This document shows, piece by piece, positions 47,544 to 56,058 of a stretch of DNA of 64,000 bases (position 1 is its first letter; each line of letters starts with the position of its first letter). A program made the position numbers and the translations under genes. Origin of the DNA: Novosphingobium pokkalii (GTDB taxonomy: Bacteria; Pseudomonadota; Alphaproteobacteria; Sphingomonadales; Sphingomonadaceae); the NCBI RefSeq assembly GCF_014652855.1, contig NZ_BMZP01000008.1, forward strand, positions 124,001 through 188,000, given 5' to 3'. Under the pieces are notes generated by a model, which was not told the origin of the DNA, did not search any database, and saw nothing but the letters and a program-made list of their open reading frames with translations.

Positions 47544-47685
47544 AACTACCAAAATTACAGTGACCGGTGCGAAAATCCCTAATTATCCCACGGTTCTGGT
47601 TTGCGCTCGGCTGGCCGCAAGCGCCAGAAAGGTGCTGACCCGCTGAACACCGCGAGCCGTCGCCCGATCTGGTCCCGCATTGCAA

Positions 47686-48465
47686 TCACCCCGGCGTCGC
47701 GGCGGAACCGGCCAGCAGGCCGCCGTCGATGTTGAATTCGGCGCCGGTGATGTAGGTGGCTTCGTCGCTGGCCAGCATCACGGCAATGGCCGCCACTTCA
47801 TCGGGCATGCCGAAGCGCTTGAGCGGGGTGTCGGCCACCAGCGCGGCCATGCGCGCGGCGCGGTCTTCGCCCTCGCCCAGCATCGGTTCCCACAAGGGCG
47901 TGAGGATGGCACCGGGGTGGATCGAGTTGCAGCGGATCGCCCAGCCCGCTTGGGCGCAATAGAGCGCGACGGACTTGGTGTGGTTGCGCACCGCCGCCTT
48001 TGATGCGGCATAGGCAGCGGCGAAGGGAATGCCGACGAGGCCGGAGCGCGACGAGATATTGATGATCGCGCCGGTGCCCTTGCCCTTCATCGCGCCGATG
48101 GCATAGCGGCAGCCCAGGAACGTGCCGTCGAGATTGACCGCATGGACCGCGCGCCAATCGGCCAGGCTGGCATGTTCGGGATCGTGCGCCACGGCGCCAT
48201 GCTCGAAGCCGGTCACCCCGGCGTTGTTGACCAGCACGTCGATGGCGGGGACCTCTCCGGCGAGTGCATGCCAATCCGCTTCCTCGCGCACGTCGAGCCC
48301 ATGGAAGCGGCAGCCCAGCGCCTCAGCAGCGGCGTGGCCAGCCTCCGCGTTGCAATCGGTGAGCAAGACTTGCGCCCCTTCGGCGCAAAACCGGCTGGCG
48401 ATGGCCAGGCCGATGCCGCTGGCCGCGCCCGTCACCACGCAAACCTTGCCCTGCAAACGCGGCAT
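47686..48465 (-). CDS. SDR-family dehydrogenase (LinX/LinC-like)
   Basis: A 259-residue classical short-chain dehydrogenase using NAD(P). Cofactor motif TGAASGIG, structural NNAG and the complete catalytic set Ser-Tyr-Lys (NISS... YAASK) are present, with IHPG and the closing INIDGG-like FNIDGG. It resembles cyclohexadiene-diol or hydroxysteroid dehydrogenases of sphingomonads; the substrate cannot be assigned. I chose ATG 48465 because GGGAG lies upstream on the minus strand and the Rossmann strand follows at once. The frame is open to 48708 without support. Divergent from the sterol-desaturase-family gene. Confidence 0.92.
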   Translation of the reverse strand: MPRLQGKVCVVTGAASGIGLAIASRFCAEGAQVLLTDCNAEAGHAAAEALGCRFHGLDVREEADWHALAGEVPAIDVLVNNAGVTGFEHGAVAHDPEHASLADWRAVHAVNLDGTFLGCRYAIGAMKGKGTGAIINISSRSGLVGIPFAAAYAASKAAVRNHTKSVALYCAQAGWAIRCNSIHPGAILTPLWEPMLGEGEDRAARMAALVADTPLKRFGMPDEVAAIAVMLASDEATYITGAEFNIDGGLLAGSAATPG

Positions 48466-48698
48466 CCCATTCTCCCAAGTGCCATTCGATTGATCGGCTC
48501 TGGTCGGAAGCACTGCCCAAGGCAAGAACATTTCCTGCCGCGAATCGGCTTGGGCCAAGCACCGGATCAGCGCCTGCCAAGGCAGCAACAAGCTGCATCG
48601 CACCATTGCTTTCGCTGAAAACTGCGCAAAATGCCCATTTTTCAGGGCGCCACCGTCAAGAAGCAGGTGCAATATGGTATAGACGAAGCATTCGATCC

Positions 48699-48749
48699 GT
48701 ATTACCATGTCTTCAATTAGTATTACTGGACCAGGTACCCAAGTATTAC
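48699..48749 (+). promoter_or_regulatory. Three GTATTAC direct repeats upstream of the hydroxylase gene
   Basis: GTATTAC at 48699-48705, 48720-48726 and 48743-48749, spaced 21 and 23 nt (about two helical turns), in an AT-richer part of the 296-bp SDR/hydroxylase divergent region. They could be binding sites for a regulator. The last copy ends 12 bp before the start codon. Confidence 0.4.
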
Positions 48750-48761
48750 GAGGTCAGGCAC

Positions 48762-49748
48762 ATGGAAGGCGTTGTTGTCGGCAAGCGACGGATCGGCACC
48801 CAGGCCCCGGTGACGGTGGGCTGGGAAAACATCCCCCGCGTGGAGGGTGGGCCGTTCAAACGCCTGTTTTTCACGTGGTTCCAACCCGCCGTGCTCTTCG
48901 CCCTGATCCTGTTCTGGTACTATGCGCCCAATTCGATCGCCAAGGCTTCGACCGCGATCGGCATCGGCATCGGCTTCCGCGTTTTCCTGATGGGCCTGGA
49001 GTTCTTCTTCCCGCGCCATGAAAGTTGGAAGCTGACGTGGAAGGAAGTGACCACCGACTTGTTCTATGTCGGCCTGGGCTACACAATCCTTCGCCTGGTT
49101 GATGGCTTCATCGGGTCCGACGTGATGGTCGGCGCCATTCAGGGCGCCTTGCATCTGGACAATTTCAAGTGGTTCATCGGCCTGCCGATACTGTTGCAAG
49201 CCTTCATCATTTCGTTCATTTTCGATTTCGGCCAGTATTGGATGCATCGCGGCATGCACAACTGGTATCCGCTCTGGCTGCCCCATTCGGTGCACCACTA
49301 CATCACCCAGCTCAACATCAACAAGGGCGCGGTGGGCAATCCGGTGGAGCTTTTCCTGATCGGGCTCGGCATCGGCGGGTTCTTCGATTTCGTGCCGCGC
49401 GCGTTCCTGCTGGCCGGCGCGATCGGCCTGGCCGTGGGCAGCTATCAGCATATTAACGTGCGGTTCAATTCGCCGCACTGGTGGCGTTTCCTGTTCCACA
49501 CCACCGAACATCACAGCCTGCACCACTCGCAGGACTTTGAAGCCAGCCGCAGCAACTATACCAATACATATATCTTCATCGACCGTATCTTTGGCACTTG
49601 CGTGGATGGCGAAGCCGAACTGCTGGGCATGGAGGGCGGCCGCCGCATGGGAATTGCCGAGCAGATGACCTATCCGTTCACCGATGCCTGGCGCACGATC
49701 AAGGCCAAGCTGGCCCGTCCCGCCGCGCAGGCGGTGCCCGCCGAATGA
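48762..49748 (+). CDS. Sterol desaturase/fatty acid hydroxylase family membrane protein
   Basis: A 328-residue integral membrane di-iron enzyme. Several hydrophobic helices flank the histidine clusters HRGMH, HSVHH and HHSLHH, which bind the two irons in this superfamily. Likely substrates are lipids (fatty acids, hopanoids, carotenoids or sterols); sphingomonads carry several members and the substrate here is unknown. ATG 48762 is chosen because GAGG lies at 48749-48752 and upstream codons look non-coding. Its stop overlaps the next gene by ATGA. Confidence 0.9.
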   Translation: MEGVVVGKRRIGTQAPVTVGWENIPRVEGGPFKRLFFTWFQPAVLFALILFWYYAPNSIAKASTAIGIGIGFRVFLMGLEFFFPRHESWKLTWKEVTTDLFYVGLGYTILRLVDGFIGSDVMVGAIQGALHLDNFKWFIGLPILLQAFIISFIFDFGQYWMHRGMHNWYPLWLPHSVHHYITQLNINKGAVGNPVELFLIGLGIGGFFDFVPRAFLLAGAIGLAVGSYQHINVRFNSPHWWRFLFHTTEHHSLHHSQDFEASRSNYTNTYIFIDRIFGTCVDGEAELLGMEGGRRMGIAEQMTYPFTDAWRTIKAKLARPAAQAVPAE

Positions 49749-50419
49749 CCGGGACACTCGCCCCCACCCTGCCTCATAGCAACACCCGCCATGGATCGCC
49801 TGTGCCCCTGCGCCTGCTCGACTGGATCTGGCATATTCGTGGCACGGTCGATCTGCCGGCAGGCCAGACCAGCGACGAGACCTTCGCCCGCCTCCAGCCG
49901 CTACTGCGCCAGCCCGGCACGAGCCAGCAACGTGGCGGCGATGACCTGCGTTTCCACAAGAAGGATCCGGCATCGCAAGATGCCATGGCCGTGTTCGAGA
50001 ACGGCCTGTTGCAGGTGGAGCAAGGCCCGGCTGGCCCGGTGCTGCGCTATCACCTGATCAGCCGCGCCCTGCTGCTGTGCTTCCTCGCGCCCCTGCTGTT
50101 CCTCGGCTTTGCGCAACTGACGATTGCCGTTGGCGAATGGCAAAAGCCGGCGGCCGAGGCAGCCGCCAAGGCGAAGGCGGACAAGAAGAAGGACGCCAAG
50201 AAGGACCAGGTGATGCCGATGAACCCCATCGACAAGGCCCTGGGCGCCCCGGCGCCGGACAAGGACGGCAAGAAGCCCGATCGCAAGGGCGACAAGTATT
50301 CCCCGACCTCGGCCTATGTCTTCGCCAGCCTGTTCGCGCTGCTCTATGCCATCGGCCGCATCCTGGAAGCGCGGCTGGTGAAGATGCGGCTGCGCAAGCG
50401 GCTGTGGGACGAGGTGTAG
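49745..50419 (+). CDS. Hypothetical two-helix membrane protein
   Basis: A 224-residue protein with no family I recognise. The N-terminal half is soluble (LRLLDWIWHIRGTVDLPAG..., FENGLLQVEQGPAGPVLRYHLISRA). TM1 is LLLCFLAPLLFLGFAQLTI, then a Lys/Ala-rich linker of about 70 residues, then TM2 (YVFASLFALLYAIGRIL) and a basic C-terminus. ATG 49745 overlaps the stop of the hydroxylase gene by ATGA, so the two are translationally coupled and may act together in the membrane. Confidence 0.8.
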   Translation: MTGTLAPTLPHSNTRHGSPVPLRLLDWIWHIRGTVDLPAGQTSDETFARLQPLLRQPGTSQQRGGDDLRFHKKDPASQDAMAVFENGLLQVEQGPAGPVLRYHLISRALLLCFLAPLLFLGFAQLTIAVGEWQKPAAEAAAKAKADKKKDAKKDQVMPMNPIDKALGAPAPDKDGKKPDRKGDKYSPTSAYVFASLFALLYAIGRILEARLVKMRLRKRLWDEV

Positions 50420-50482
50420 CTGGCAAGGCACGACACTGCTATGGCCCTGATGCGCGCGATCCGTGCGCGGGAGGGGCAGGCG

Positions 50483-50566
50483 ATGCAGCGGCGCGACGTG
50501 TTGGCGGGGCTGGCCGCCCCCCTCTGCCGCAGGCAAGTTCCGGCCATGGCAGCGGCCGCCACTTAG
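50483..50566 (+). pseudogene. Possible remnant of a Tat-exported gene
   Basis: A 27-codon frame starting ATG 50483 after a strong GGAGGGG at 50470-50476. It encodes MQRRDVLAGLAAPL, the look of a twin-arginine leader, then ends at TAG. The rest of any such gene is absent; it runs into the convergent wzx-like gene. It could be chance; an in-frame ATG at 50441 would give 41 residues. Confidence 0.25.
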
Positions 50567-50594
50567 CCAACGTGGGCTTAGCTAGCCTCGCTCT

Positions 50595-52109
50595 TCACCG
50601 GCGGCCGATTACCCACCACGATGGCTCAACGCCGGCACGCAGGGGGCGGCGCACGGCGTGGAGCGACAGGCTCCATGCGGCTAGCCCGATCGGCACGACC
50701 AGCGCCAGCGTTTGCCCTGGCGCGAGATGCCAGTGCAGCGCGAGCAGGCGCGCGCCCCAGGCCAGGCCCAGCGTGGCCAGCGTCGGCCACAGCGCCAGCA
50801 ACGCGAGGTCACCCAGCGCGGCTCCATCCACGCGCCTGGCCTGCCAGGCCGCCGCTGCCAGCGCCGCTGCCCAACCAAGCGCGACCAGCGTGGTCGCCAG
50901 GGCCGCCGCCATCGGCCCATGGCTGGCCAGCGCCAGGGTGAGCGCCGCCGTGGCGAGCGCGGCTGCGGATTGGATCCACAGGACGCTATGATGCCTGTCC
51001 TCGATCACCAGAACGGCCGAGGCCACCGCAATCGGCAGTGCGGCCATCCGCGCGAGGCAGAACACGGCGATGATCGGCCCAGCGCCGGCCCAGGCCGGCC
51101 CGAGCACGACCGGGGCAATCTCGTCCGCCACCACGGCAAGCCCCGCCAGCGCAGGCCAGCACAGCGCCCCGAACAGGCCGGAGAGGCGCAACCAGGCGCC
51201 ATCGCCGCCGTCTCCCCGCGATCGCTCGGCGGCAAGCCCGGTGGTGACCAAGAGGCCCGCCGGCTGTACGAACATGTCTGCGAGCGCGGAGACGACTCGG
51301 TTACCGGCGCGATAGAGGCCCGAAGCCGCTGGTGAAAACACAGCGCCGAGGAGAAGATCGCCACTGTAATTGGCGAGGAAACCGACCAGGACCGAACCAT
51401 AGCGGCTCCACGACCAGCCCAGGACACGGCGCGTCTCGCGCAGTGAAGTGCGCGGCAACGGCGGCAGGTGCAGCACCGCGCGATAGGCCACGATGAAGAT
51501 CGCCAGCCGCGCATAGACCTGCGCCACCAGCGCCCACAGGCCCCAGCCCATCACCAAGAGGATCGCGGCGCCCAGCCCAGCCGCGATTTCGGTAATCACC
51601 GTGATCGCGTAATAACGCCGCACCTGTTGCCCGCGCAGGACCATCGCCTCTTCCCAGCCGGCCAGCGCGGCCAGGAGGTTGGACGGTGCCAGGCAGAACA
51701 GCAGCAGCGCCACCCCCGCGCCGCGAAACACGAACGGCGCGGCCAGGCCGGCGGCGCAGAGGAGGATTACCCAGCCCAGCGCCACCACCAAATTGGCGGC
51801 AAGGCCGGCGCTGGCCACTTTGGCGCCGTCTGCCTCGGGCGCCTTGAGCACATATTCGAACGGCCCGGTGTAGAGCATCGTGCGCGAGAGCGTGAGAAAG
51901 GCCGCCGCAATGGCGAAGACGCCGAAATCGGCAGGCGCGAGAGTCCGCGTGGCGACCAGCGTGACGCCGAGCAGGGCGAGCTGGCTGCTCGCCCGCGCGG
52001 CCATGGCGATGACGGCGGTGAAGCTGCCGCCACGCCACATCCCGGTGATCCGGCCGCGCCAGGCCCGCATCGGCTCGATCGGCAAGGGAGGCTGCATCGC
52101 CCGGCTCAT
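50595..52109 (-). CDS. Wzx-type polysaccharide flippase
   Basis: A 504-residue polytopic membrane protein with about twelve to fourteen hydrophobic helices, of the MOP/MATE-like polysaccharide transporter family. The opening RGGSFTAVIAMAARASSQLALLGVTLVATRTLAPADFGVFAIA is characteristic of the oligosaccharide flippase group. It would move the lipid-linked repeat unit across the inner membrane for the Wzy-like protein at 33858. ATG 52109 overlaps the stop of the GT4 gene by ATGA. Confidence 0.9.
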   Translation of the reverse strand: MSRAMQPPLPIEPMRAWRGRITGMWRGGSFTAVIAMAARASSQLALLGVTLVATRTLAPADFGVFAIAAAFLTLSRTMLYTGPFEYVLKAPEADGAKVASAGLAANLVVALGWVILLCAAGLAAPFVFRGAGVALLLFCLAPSNLLAALAGWEEAMVLRGQQVRRYYAITVITEIAAGLGAAILLVMGWGLWALVAQVYARLAIFIVAYRAVLHLPPLPRTSLRETRRVLGWSWSRYGSVLVGFLANYSGDLLLGAVFSPAASGLYRAGNRVVSALADMFVQPAGLLVTTGLAAERSRGDGGDGAWLRLSGLFGALCWPALAGLAVVADEIAPVVLGPAWAGAGPIIAVFCLARMAALPIAVASAVLVIEDRHHSVLWIQSAAALATAALTLALASHGPMAAALATTLVALGWAAALAAAAWQARRVDGAALGDLALLALWPTLATLGLAWGARLLALHWHLAPGQTLALVVPIGLAAWSLSLHAVRRPLRAGVEPSWWVIGRR

Positions 52110-53209
52110 GCCGCACAGGCCATCAGCAGGTCGAGCAAGGTGCGCCCCGCCCCGGCCCAGGTGTAGCGACGCGCGCGGGCAAGGCCGGCATTGACCATGG
52201 TTTCGCGCGTGGCGGGATTTTCCAGCGCGGCAATGTGTTCGAGCCAGGCGGTCGGATCATCGGGATCGGCCATCAGCGCCGCGGCGCCGCACACTTCGGG
52301 CACGGCACCACAGGGCGCAGCAATCACCGGGCAGCGGCAGAGCATGGCTTCAACCGGCGGTAGGCCGAACCCTTCCGTGCGGGATGGAAAGAGCAGGGCC
52401 AGCGCCCCCTGGTAGAGCGCGCGCAAGGCGGCATCGTCGCAACCGCCGGCAAAGGCCGCATCGGCCGGCGGGTGCAGCCCCGCCGCTTCGAGTTCGGCGC
52501 GGCCGGGGCCGATGATCACCAGGCGGCGCGGCGGCCAGCCCTGCCCAGCGCGATGGGCCGCAGCAGCCAGATCGAGCGCATCGAACACCACCTGGTTGTT
52601 CTTGTAGGCTTTGACGCTGCCGAACATCAGCAGGTATTCCCCCGGCACCAGGCCCAGGCGTGGCAGCGTCGTATCATCGGCGACCACTTCGAGAATGTGG
52701 TCCGCGCCATTGTGGACGATTTCCACGCGGCCCCCGCCGATCACGCCATAGCCGGCGAGATCGCGGCGCGAATAATCGGACACGGTCAACACGAGATGGC
52801 TGGACCGGGCCATCAGCGGCGAAAGCAGGCGATAGCCCATGCGCTGGCGCCAGGGATAGGAACAGTCCGGCCGGCAGAACTGCGCATCGTGAAGCATGGT
52901 CACCTTGGGCCAGTGGAACACCGGCGCCAGGTTGGCGAGATTGACCAGCAGGCTGCCCCGCGCCAGCGCCGGCAGGCGGCGCTGCTCCCAACTCTGGCTG
53001 GGGCCGTGGTCGTCTTCCTCCACCCGGATCACGGCATAGGGATCGGGCGCCGGGCAGCCCGCCGGCACGATCATCCGAACATCGGGCCGCTCCTCGTGCG
53101 GCATCGCGGCGAGCAAGCCGTCCACTTCGCGGATCAGGCGGTCGGACACGCGCCATACGCCGTTGCGCTTGCCGGCGCGGAACTTGCCATTGAACGCAAT
53201 CGCCCGCAC
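52106..53209 (-). CDS. Glycosyltransferase family 4
   Basis: A 367-residue GT-B glycosyltransferase. It opens VRAIAFNGKFRAGKRNGVWRV and has the GT1 C-terminal domain with GEYLLMFGSVKAYKNNQVVFDAL, VIIGPGR and the catalytic E-x7-E segment FPSRTEGFGLPPVEAMLCRCPVI (key residues E, G, P, E). The start is probably GTG 53209, five bases after the GT2 stop; upstream sequence in frame back to 53278 only shadows that gene. Part of the second exopolysaccharide block. Confidence 0.88.
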   Translation of the reverse strand: MRAIAFNGKFRAGKRNGVWRVSDRLIREVDGLLAAMPHEERPDVRMIVPAGCPAPDPYAVIRVEEDDHGPSQSWEQRRLPALARGSLLVNLANLAPVFHWPKVTMLHDAQFCRPDCSYPWRQRMGYRLLSPLMARSSHLVLTVSDYSRRDLAGYGVIGGGRVEIVHNGADHILEVVADDTTLPRLGLVPGEYLLMFGSVKAYKNNQVVFDALDLAAAAHRAGQGWPPRRLVIIGPGRAELEAAGLHPPADAAFAGGCDDAALRALYQGALALLFPSRTEGFGLPPVEAMLCRCPVIAAPCGAVPEVCGAAALMADPDDPTAWLEHIAALENPATRETMVNAGLARARRYTWAGAGRTLLDLLMACAA

Positions 53210-53213
53210 GGGA

Positions 53214-54083
53214 TCACATGCTTTCGATCTTGCGCGGATCGAGCCGCCCGCGCCACAGATCCAGGAACGCCAAGGCATTGCCCCGCAGCCGGCCGAGCCG
53301 ATCGACGTGGGGTTCCGGAAACGGCGCGCGCATCAGGTTGGCCGCCACATTGCGCCACAGCAGCTTGCGCCCGAGCGGCGCAGGCATGGTGCCCTTGCGC
53401 CGCAGATAAATGATATTGGCCACTTGCGAATAGCCCAGCCGGCGGCCCGAAGTGCGCCCCCCCTTCACGCCCAGGTGAACACCCGAGACCAACCCCGTGG
53501 AGATCAACCGTCCGCGACGCGACAGGCGCATGGTGAAATCGATGTCTTCCTGCCAGCCATAGAGCGGGAGCGCCTCGTCAAAGCGCAGCGTGCCCACATG
53601 GGCCATGCGCAGCGCCATGTTGCAGCCATAGAGCGCCTCTCGCGGGACGATTGCGGGATCGAGCAACAAGGTTTGCGCGGCAATCATCGCCTGGGCCTGG
53701 GCTATGCCATAGCCACCATGGCGAACGCCGTCCCCCACGAGATTGCCGGTGATCCCAGCCACGTCCGGATGGGCCAGGAACAGGCGCTCCACGGCGGCGA
53801 GGTAATCGGGCGATGGCACGAAATCATCGTCGAAGAACACGACCACGTCGGCTTTACCCTCGAGCAGATCGAGCGCGCGATTGCGCTGGCGGCACAGGCC
53901 GCGCTCCGCCAAGGCCAGCTCCGGTTGCATCGGGCTGTCGGCCAGGCCGGCAAGATCGGCGTCTGTAGCGCCCACCGCGATGACGCCGTCTGGCTGGCGA
54001 GACTGCCCGGCGAGCAGGTCGATGGTCTGGCGCGCAAGGCTGGCGCGGCCGACGGTGGCAATGGCAACATGGATTCGCAGCAT
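53214..54083 (-). CDS. Glycosyltransferase family 2
   Basis: A 289-residue GT-A glycosyltransferase. The N-terminal Rossmann-like part starts RIHVAIATVGRASLARQTIDLL. The metal-binding DxD is in VVFFDDDFVPSPDYL, and the acceptor region has PLYGWQEDIDFTMRLSRRG (ED motif). It is the first gene of the minus-strand group GT2-GT4-Wzx. The upstream region (54084-54841) carries the TTGC-N3-GCAA repeats. Confidence 0.9.
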   Translation of the reverse strand: MLRIHVAIATVGRASLARQTIDLLAGQSRQPDGVIAVGATDADLAGLADSPMQPELALAERGLCRQRNRALDLLEGKADVVVFFDDDFVPSPDYLAAVERLFLAHPDVAGITGNLVGDGVRHGGYGIAQAQAMIAAQTLLLDPAIVPREALYGCNMALRMAHVGTLRFDEALPLYGWQEDIDFTMRLSRRGRLISTGLVSGVHLGVKGGRTSGRRLGYSQVANIIYLRRKGTMPAPLGRKLLWRNVAANLMRAPFPEPHVDRLGRLRGNALAFLDLWRGRLDPRKIESM

Positions 54084-54841
54084 GCCTTGCGTGGTCCCCT
54101 GATGGATTTCCCCTATTGGTAAGCCGCCAAGCCCACCGGTCCACGCGCGTTGGCTCCGTTACCGAGAGACTAGCTGCCCCTCCCGCGCCAGCCACTGACG
54201 CAATTTGGCCACAGCGGCCGCCTGCAACAAAAAAATCGCATTTTTGCAGCGCAATAAAATGGTTTGGGCGTTACGCGCCTGCTCATTGGGGCTCGTGCCA
54301 TTTTGGCGCCTTCGCAAAAGCAACATACGCCCAGCGCGCGTTACGGCGCGAACCGGCGCGATCGATCGCCAGAAAAGGGCAACCCGGCGCAGCGCGATAT
54401 GCCTCCAGGGCATCCAAAAAGTAGCCCCATCATCCTGTGATTGTTTCAGTTTCACGACATTCAGGACCGTTTGCCGGGACGGAAACAATTGGTTAACCAT
54501 GGCTGCGCTGTCAAAACACGATCATGGTTGCAGCGCAGCGTGAACGCCGTGCAGCGCAGCAAGAACCAACCCCATCGAAAGCGGGCCACCCCCGTGCAAC
54601 GCAACAGGACATCTGTTGCGCCGCAATCGTGTGCAAAAACGGTGGTATTCACGGGTTTACAACCCTTCGCCGCTATGAAAAGCGTATCGAAGTCGGTCAG
54701 GCGGAACGGTCGGAACACCGTTGTTGAGGACCGAAACGGCAGGAGCAAAGCGGGAACAAGCTGGCCCTGTAGCGCGTTTGGAAATGGTATCAGCGGCCTA
54801 GTGCCGCCAAGGCCAATAACACTGGTTACAAGGGTTGCAGG
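54084..54841. other. Long intergenic region of the second exopolysaccharide block
   Basis: About 760 bp without a supported gene, AT-richer than its surroundings. Open frames on both strands (for example 54441-54932 plus, 54461-54886 minus) show no motifs and no good Shine-Dalgarno. It should contain the GT2 promoter (minus) and the promoter of the 48-residue gene at 54842 (plus). Its notable content is the TTGC-N3-GCAA cluster. Confidence 0.6.
54244..54626. promoter_or_regulatory. Cluster of five TTGC-N3-GCAA inverted repeats
   Basis: Perfect copies TTGC-AGC-GCAA (54244-54254) and TTGC-GCC-GCAA (54616-54626). Partial copies are TTGC-AGC-GCAG (54528-54538), TGC-AGC-GCA (54550-54558) and TGC-AAC-GCA (54595-54603). 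The four at 54528-54626 are close together. Two similar sites precede the beta-barrel gene near 4.05 kb. They may be sites for a dimeric regulator; identity unknown. Confidence 0.45.
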
Positions 54842-54988
54842 ATGTCCACTCAGTCTTTCCGCGATGATGGTTTCGTCTCGTTCCATGAAGCACCCGCCGG
54901 TGAAGGCACTGCCGCCGCCAAGGGTCTTCTGATCGGCCTGGCCCTGAGCCAGGTATTCTGGATCGGACTGGCGCTGATCATCTTCTGA
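54842..54988 (+). CDS. Small single-helix membrane protein, 48 residues
   Basis: A short frame inside the exopolysaccharide block: MSTQSFRDDGFVSFHEAP, a Gly/Ala linker, then one hydrophobic helix (KGLLIGLALSQVFWIGLALIIF) to the end. AAGGG at 54830-54834 is well placed, and a strong hairpin follows at 55047-55078, so it looks like a real monocistronic gene. The function is unknown; it may be an accessory of the sugar transferase or other membrane enzymes coded beside it. Confidence 0.65.
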   Translation: MSTQSFRDDGFVSFHEAPAGEGTAAAKGLLIGLALSQVFWIGLALIIF

Positions 54989-55046
54989 TCAAAACAGAAC
55001 AAGCGTTTACCGGGCGTTGTTGACCGAAGCGATTTGCTTGCGCGAG

Positions 55047-55078
55047 ATGGGAGAAGCGCGATCTTGCGCCTCTCCCAT
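55047..55078. terminator. Bidirectional terminator hairpin
   Basis: ATGGGAGAAGCGC (55047-55059) pairs with GCGCCTCTCCCAT (55066-55078) with one non-Watson-Crick position, loop GATCTT, then TTT. It lies between the 48-residue gene (+) and the sugar transferase gene (-). Confidence 0.7.
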
Positions 55079-55136
55079 TTGCGTTTGAGCGAGAGACATC
55101 CGGCAAGAGATCGGATCAACGGATTGGGGGTTTCGA

Positions 55137-55940
55137 TCAATACGCGCCGCGCGCCATGATCACGCTGGGCACGGTCAAAACCAGAATGCGGAAATAGAGC
55201 CGGATCGAGCGCGCCCGACGATAAAGCAGGTCGCAGGCTACCCGGCGGCGATAGGTGGTGTCGTGGCGACGGGCAACCTGCCAAAGGCCCGTCACGCCCG
55301 GCCGAACGGCGCAATAGGCCGCAAAGTGGCGACCATAGCGCACGACTTCGGCATCGACGATCGGGCGGGGTCCAACCAGGCTCATGTCGCCTCGCAGCAC
55401 GTTGATAAGCTGGGGCAGTTCGTCCAGGCTGCTCTTGCGCAGCAGGCGCCCGACCATCGTGATGCGTGGATCATTCTGCAATTTGTGCGTGGCATCCCAT
55501 TCGGCGCGGGCGGCAGGGTCAGTTTCCAGAACATGGCGCAGGCGCGCATCGGCATCCACGCACATCGAGCGGAACTTGAGACAGGCGAAATGCCGCCCGC
55601 CCGCACCGACACGACGATGCCGGAACAGCACCGGGCCGCCGTCGGAGAATCGCACCAATCCGGCAATCAGCAGCATCAGCGGCAGGAACAGAGCCAGGGC
55701 GCAGAACGCCATCACCACGTCCATGACCCGGATCCAGCGCTCCGCCCGTGCGGCGTGTGAATCCAATTGCGGATGCCGCCATCGCCCACCGACCCGGCGC
55801 GATGCCACGGAAATATCGGTGGACGCAGCCAGAACCGGGCCATTCCATGGCACACCGGGCGCTCCGATCGGCCCGTTCCGGACCGCGTCGGTCCGCGCAG
55901 CGACGTTATGCTGATGATTCACCTGATCTGGCCCCCACAT
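55137..55940 (-). CDS. Undecaprenyl-phosphate sugar-1-phosphate transferase (initiating glycosyltransferase)
   Basis: A 267-residue member of the WbaP/ExoY/PglC bacterial sugar transferase family, which loads the first sugar phosphate onto undecaprenyl phosphate. About 70 disordered residues precede one membrane helix (VMAFCALALFLPLMLLIAGLV). The catalytic domain follows with GPVLFRHRRVG, FACLKFRSM, SSLDELPQLINVL and GDMSLVGPRPIVDAE, then PGVTGLWQV. It is of the short type without the WbaP four-helix N-terminus. Start uncertain: ATG 55940 is used, with no clear Shine-Dalgarno; the frame is open to 56078. Confidence 0.9.
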   Translation of the reverse strand: MWGPDQVNHQHNVAARTDAVRNGPIGAPGVPWNGPVLAASTDISVASRRVGGRWRHPQLDSHAARAERWIRVMDVVMAFCALALFLPLMLLIAGLVRFSDGGPVLFRHRRVGAGGRHFACLKFRSMCVDADARLRHVLETDPAARAEWDATHKLQNDPRITMVGRLLRKSSLDELPQLINVLRGDMSLVGPRPIVDAEVVRYGRHFAAYCAVRPGVTGLWQVARRHDTTYRRRVACDLLYRRARSIRLYFRILVLTVPSVIMARGAY

Positions 55941-56058
55941 CGGGTGGCACCGTCTGTCCGGCGCCAATGTGAGGGAATGATAGGAACAGGCCCGTAATGC
56001 CGTCAGCGAGCGATACAGCCGAGATGGTTCGTTAGCTGACGCTCGCGCAGCGAATCGC

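Noticed and set aside
54441..54932. Frames of 163 (plus) and 141 (minus, 54461-54886) codons in the long intergenic region
   Set aside because: They overlap each other and the better supported 48-residue gene, lack Shine-Dalgarno sequences and contain the repeat motif in non-coding style.
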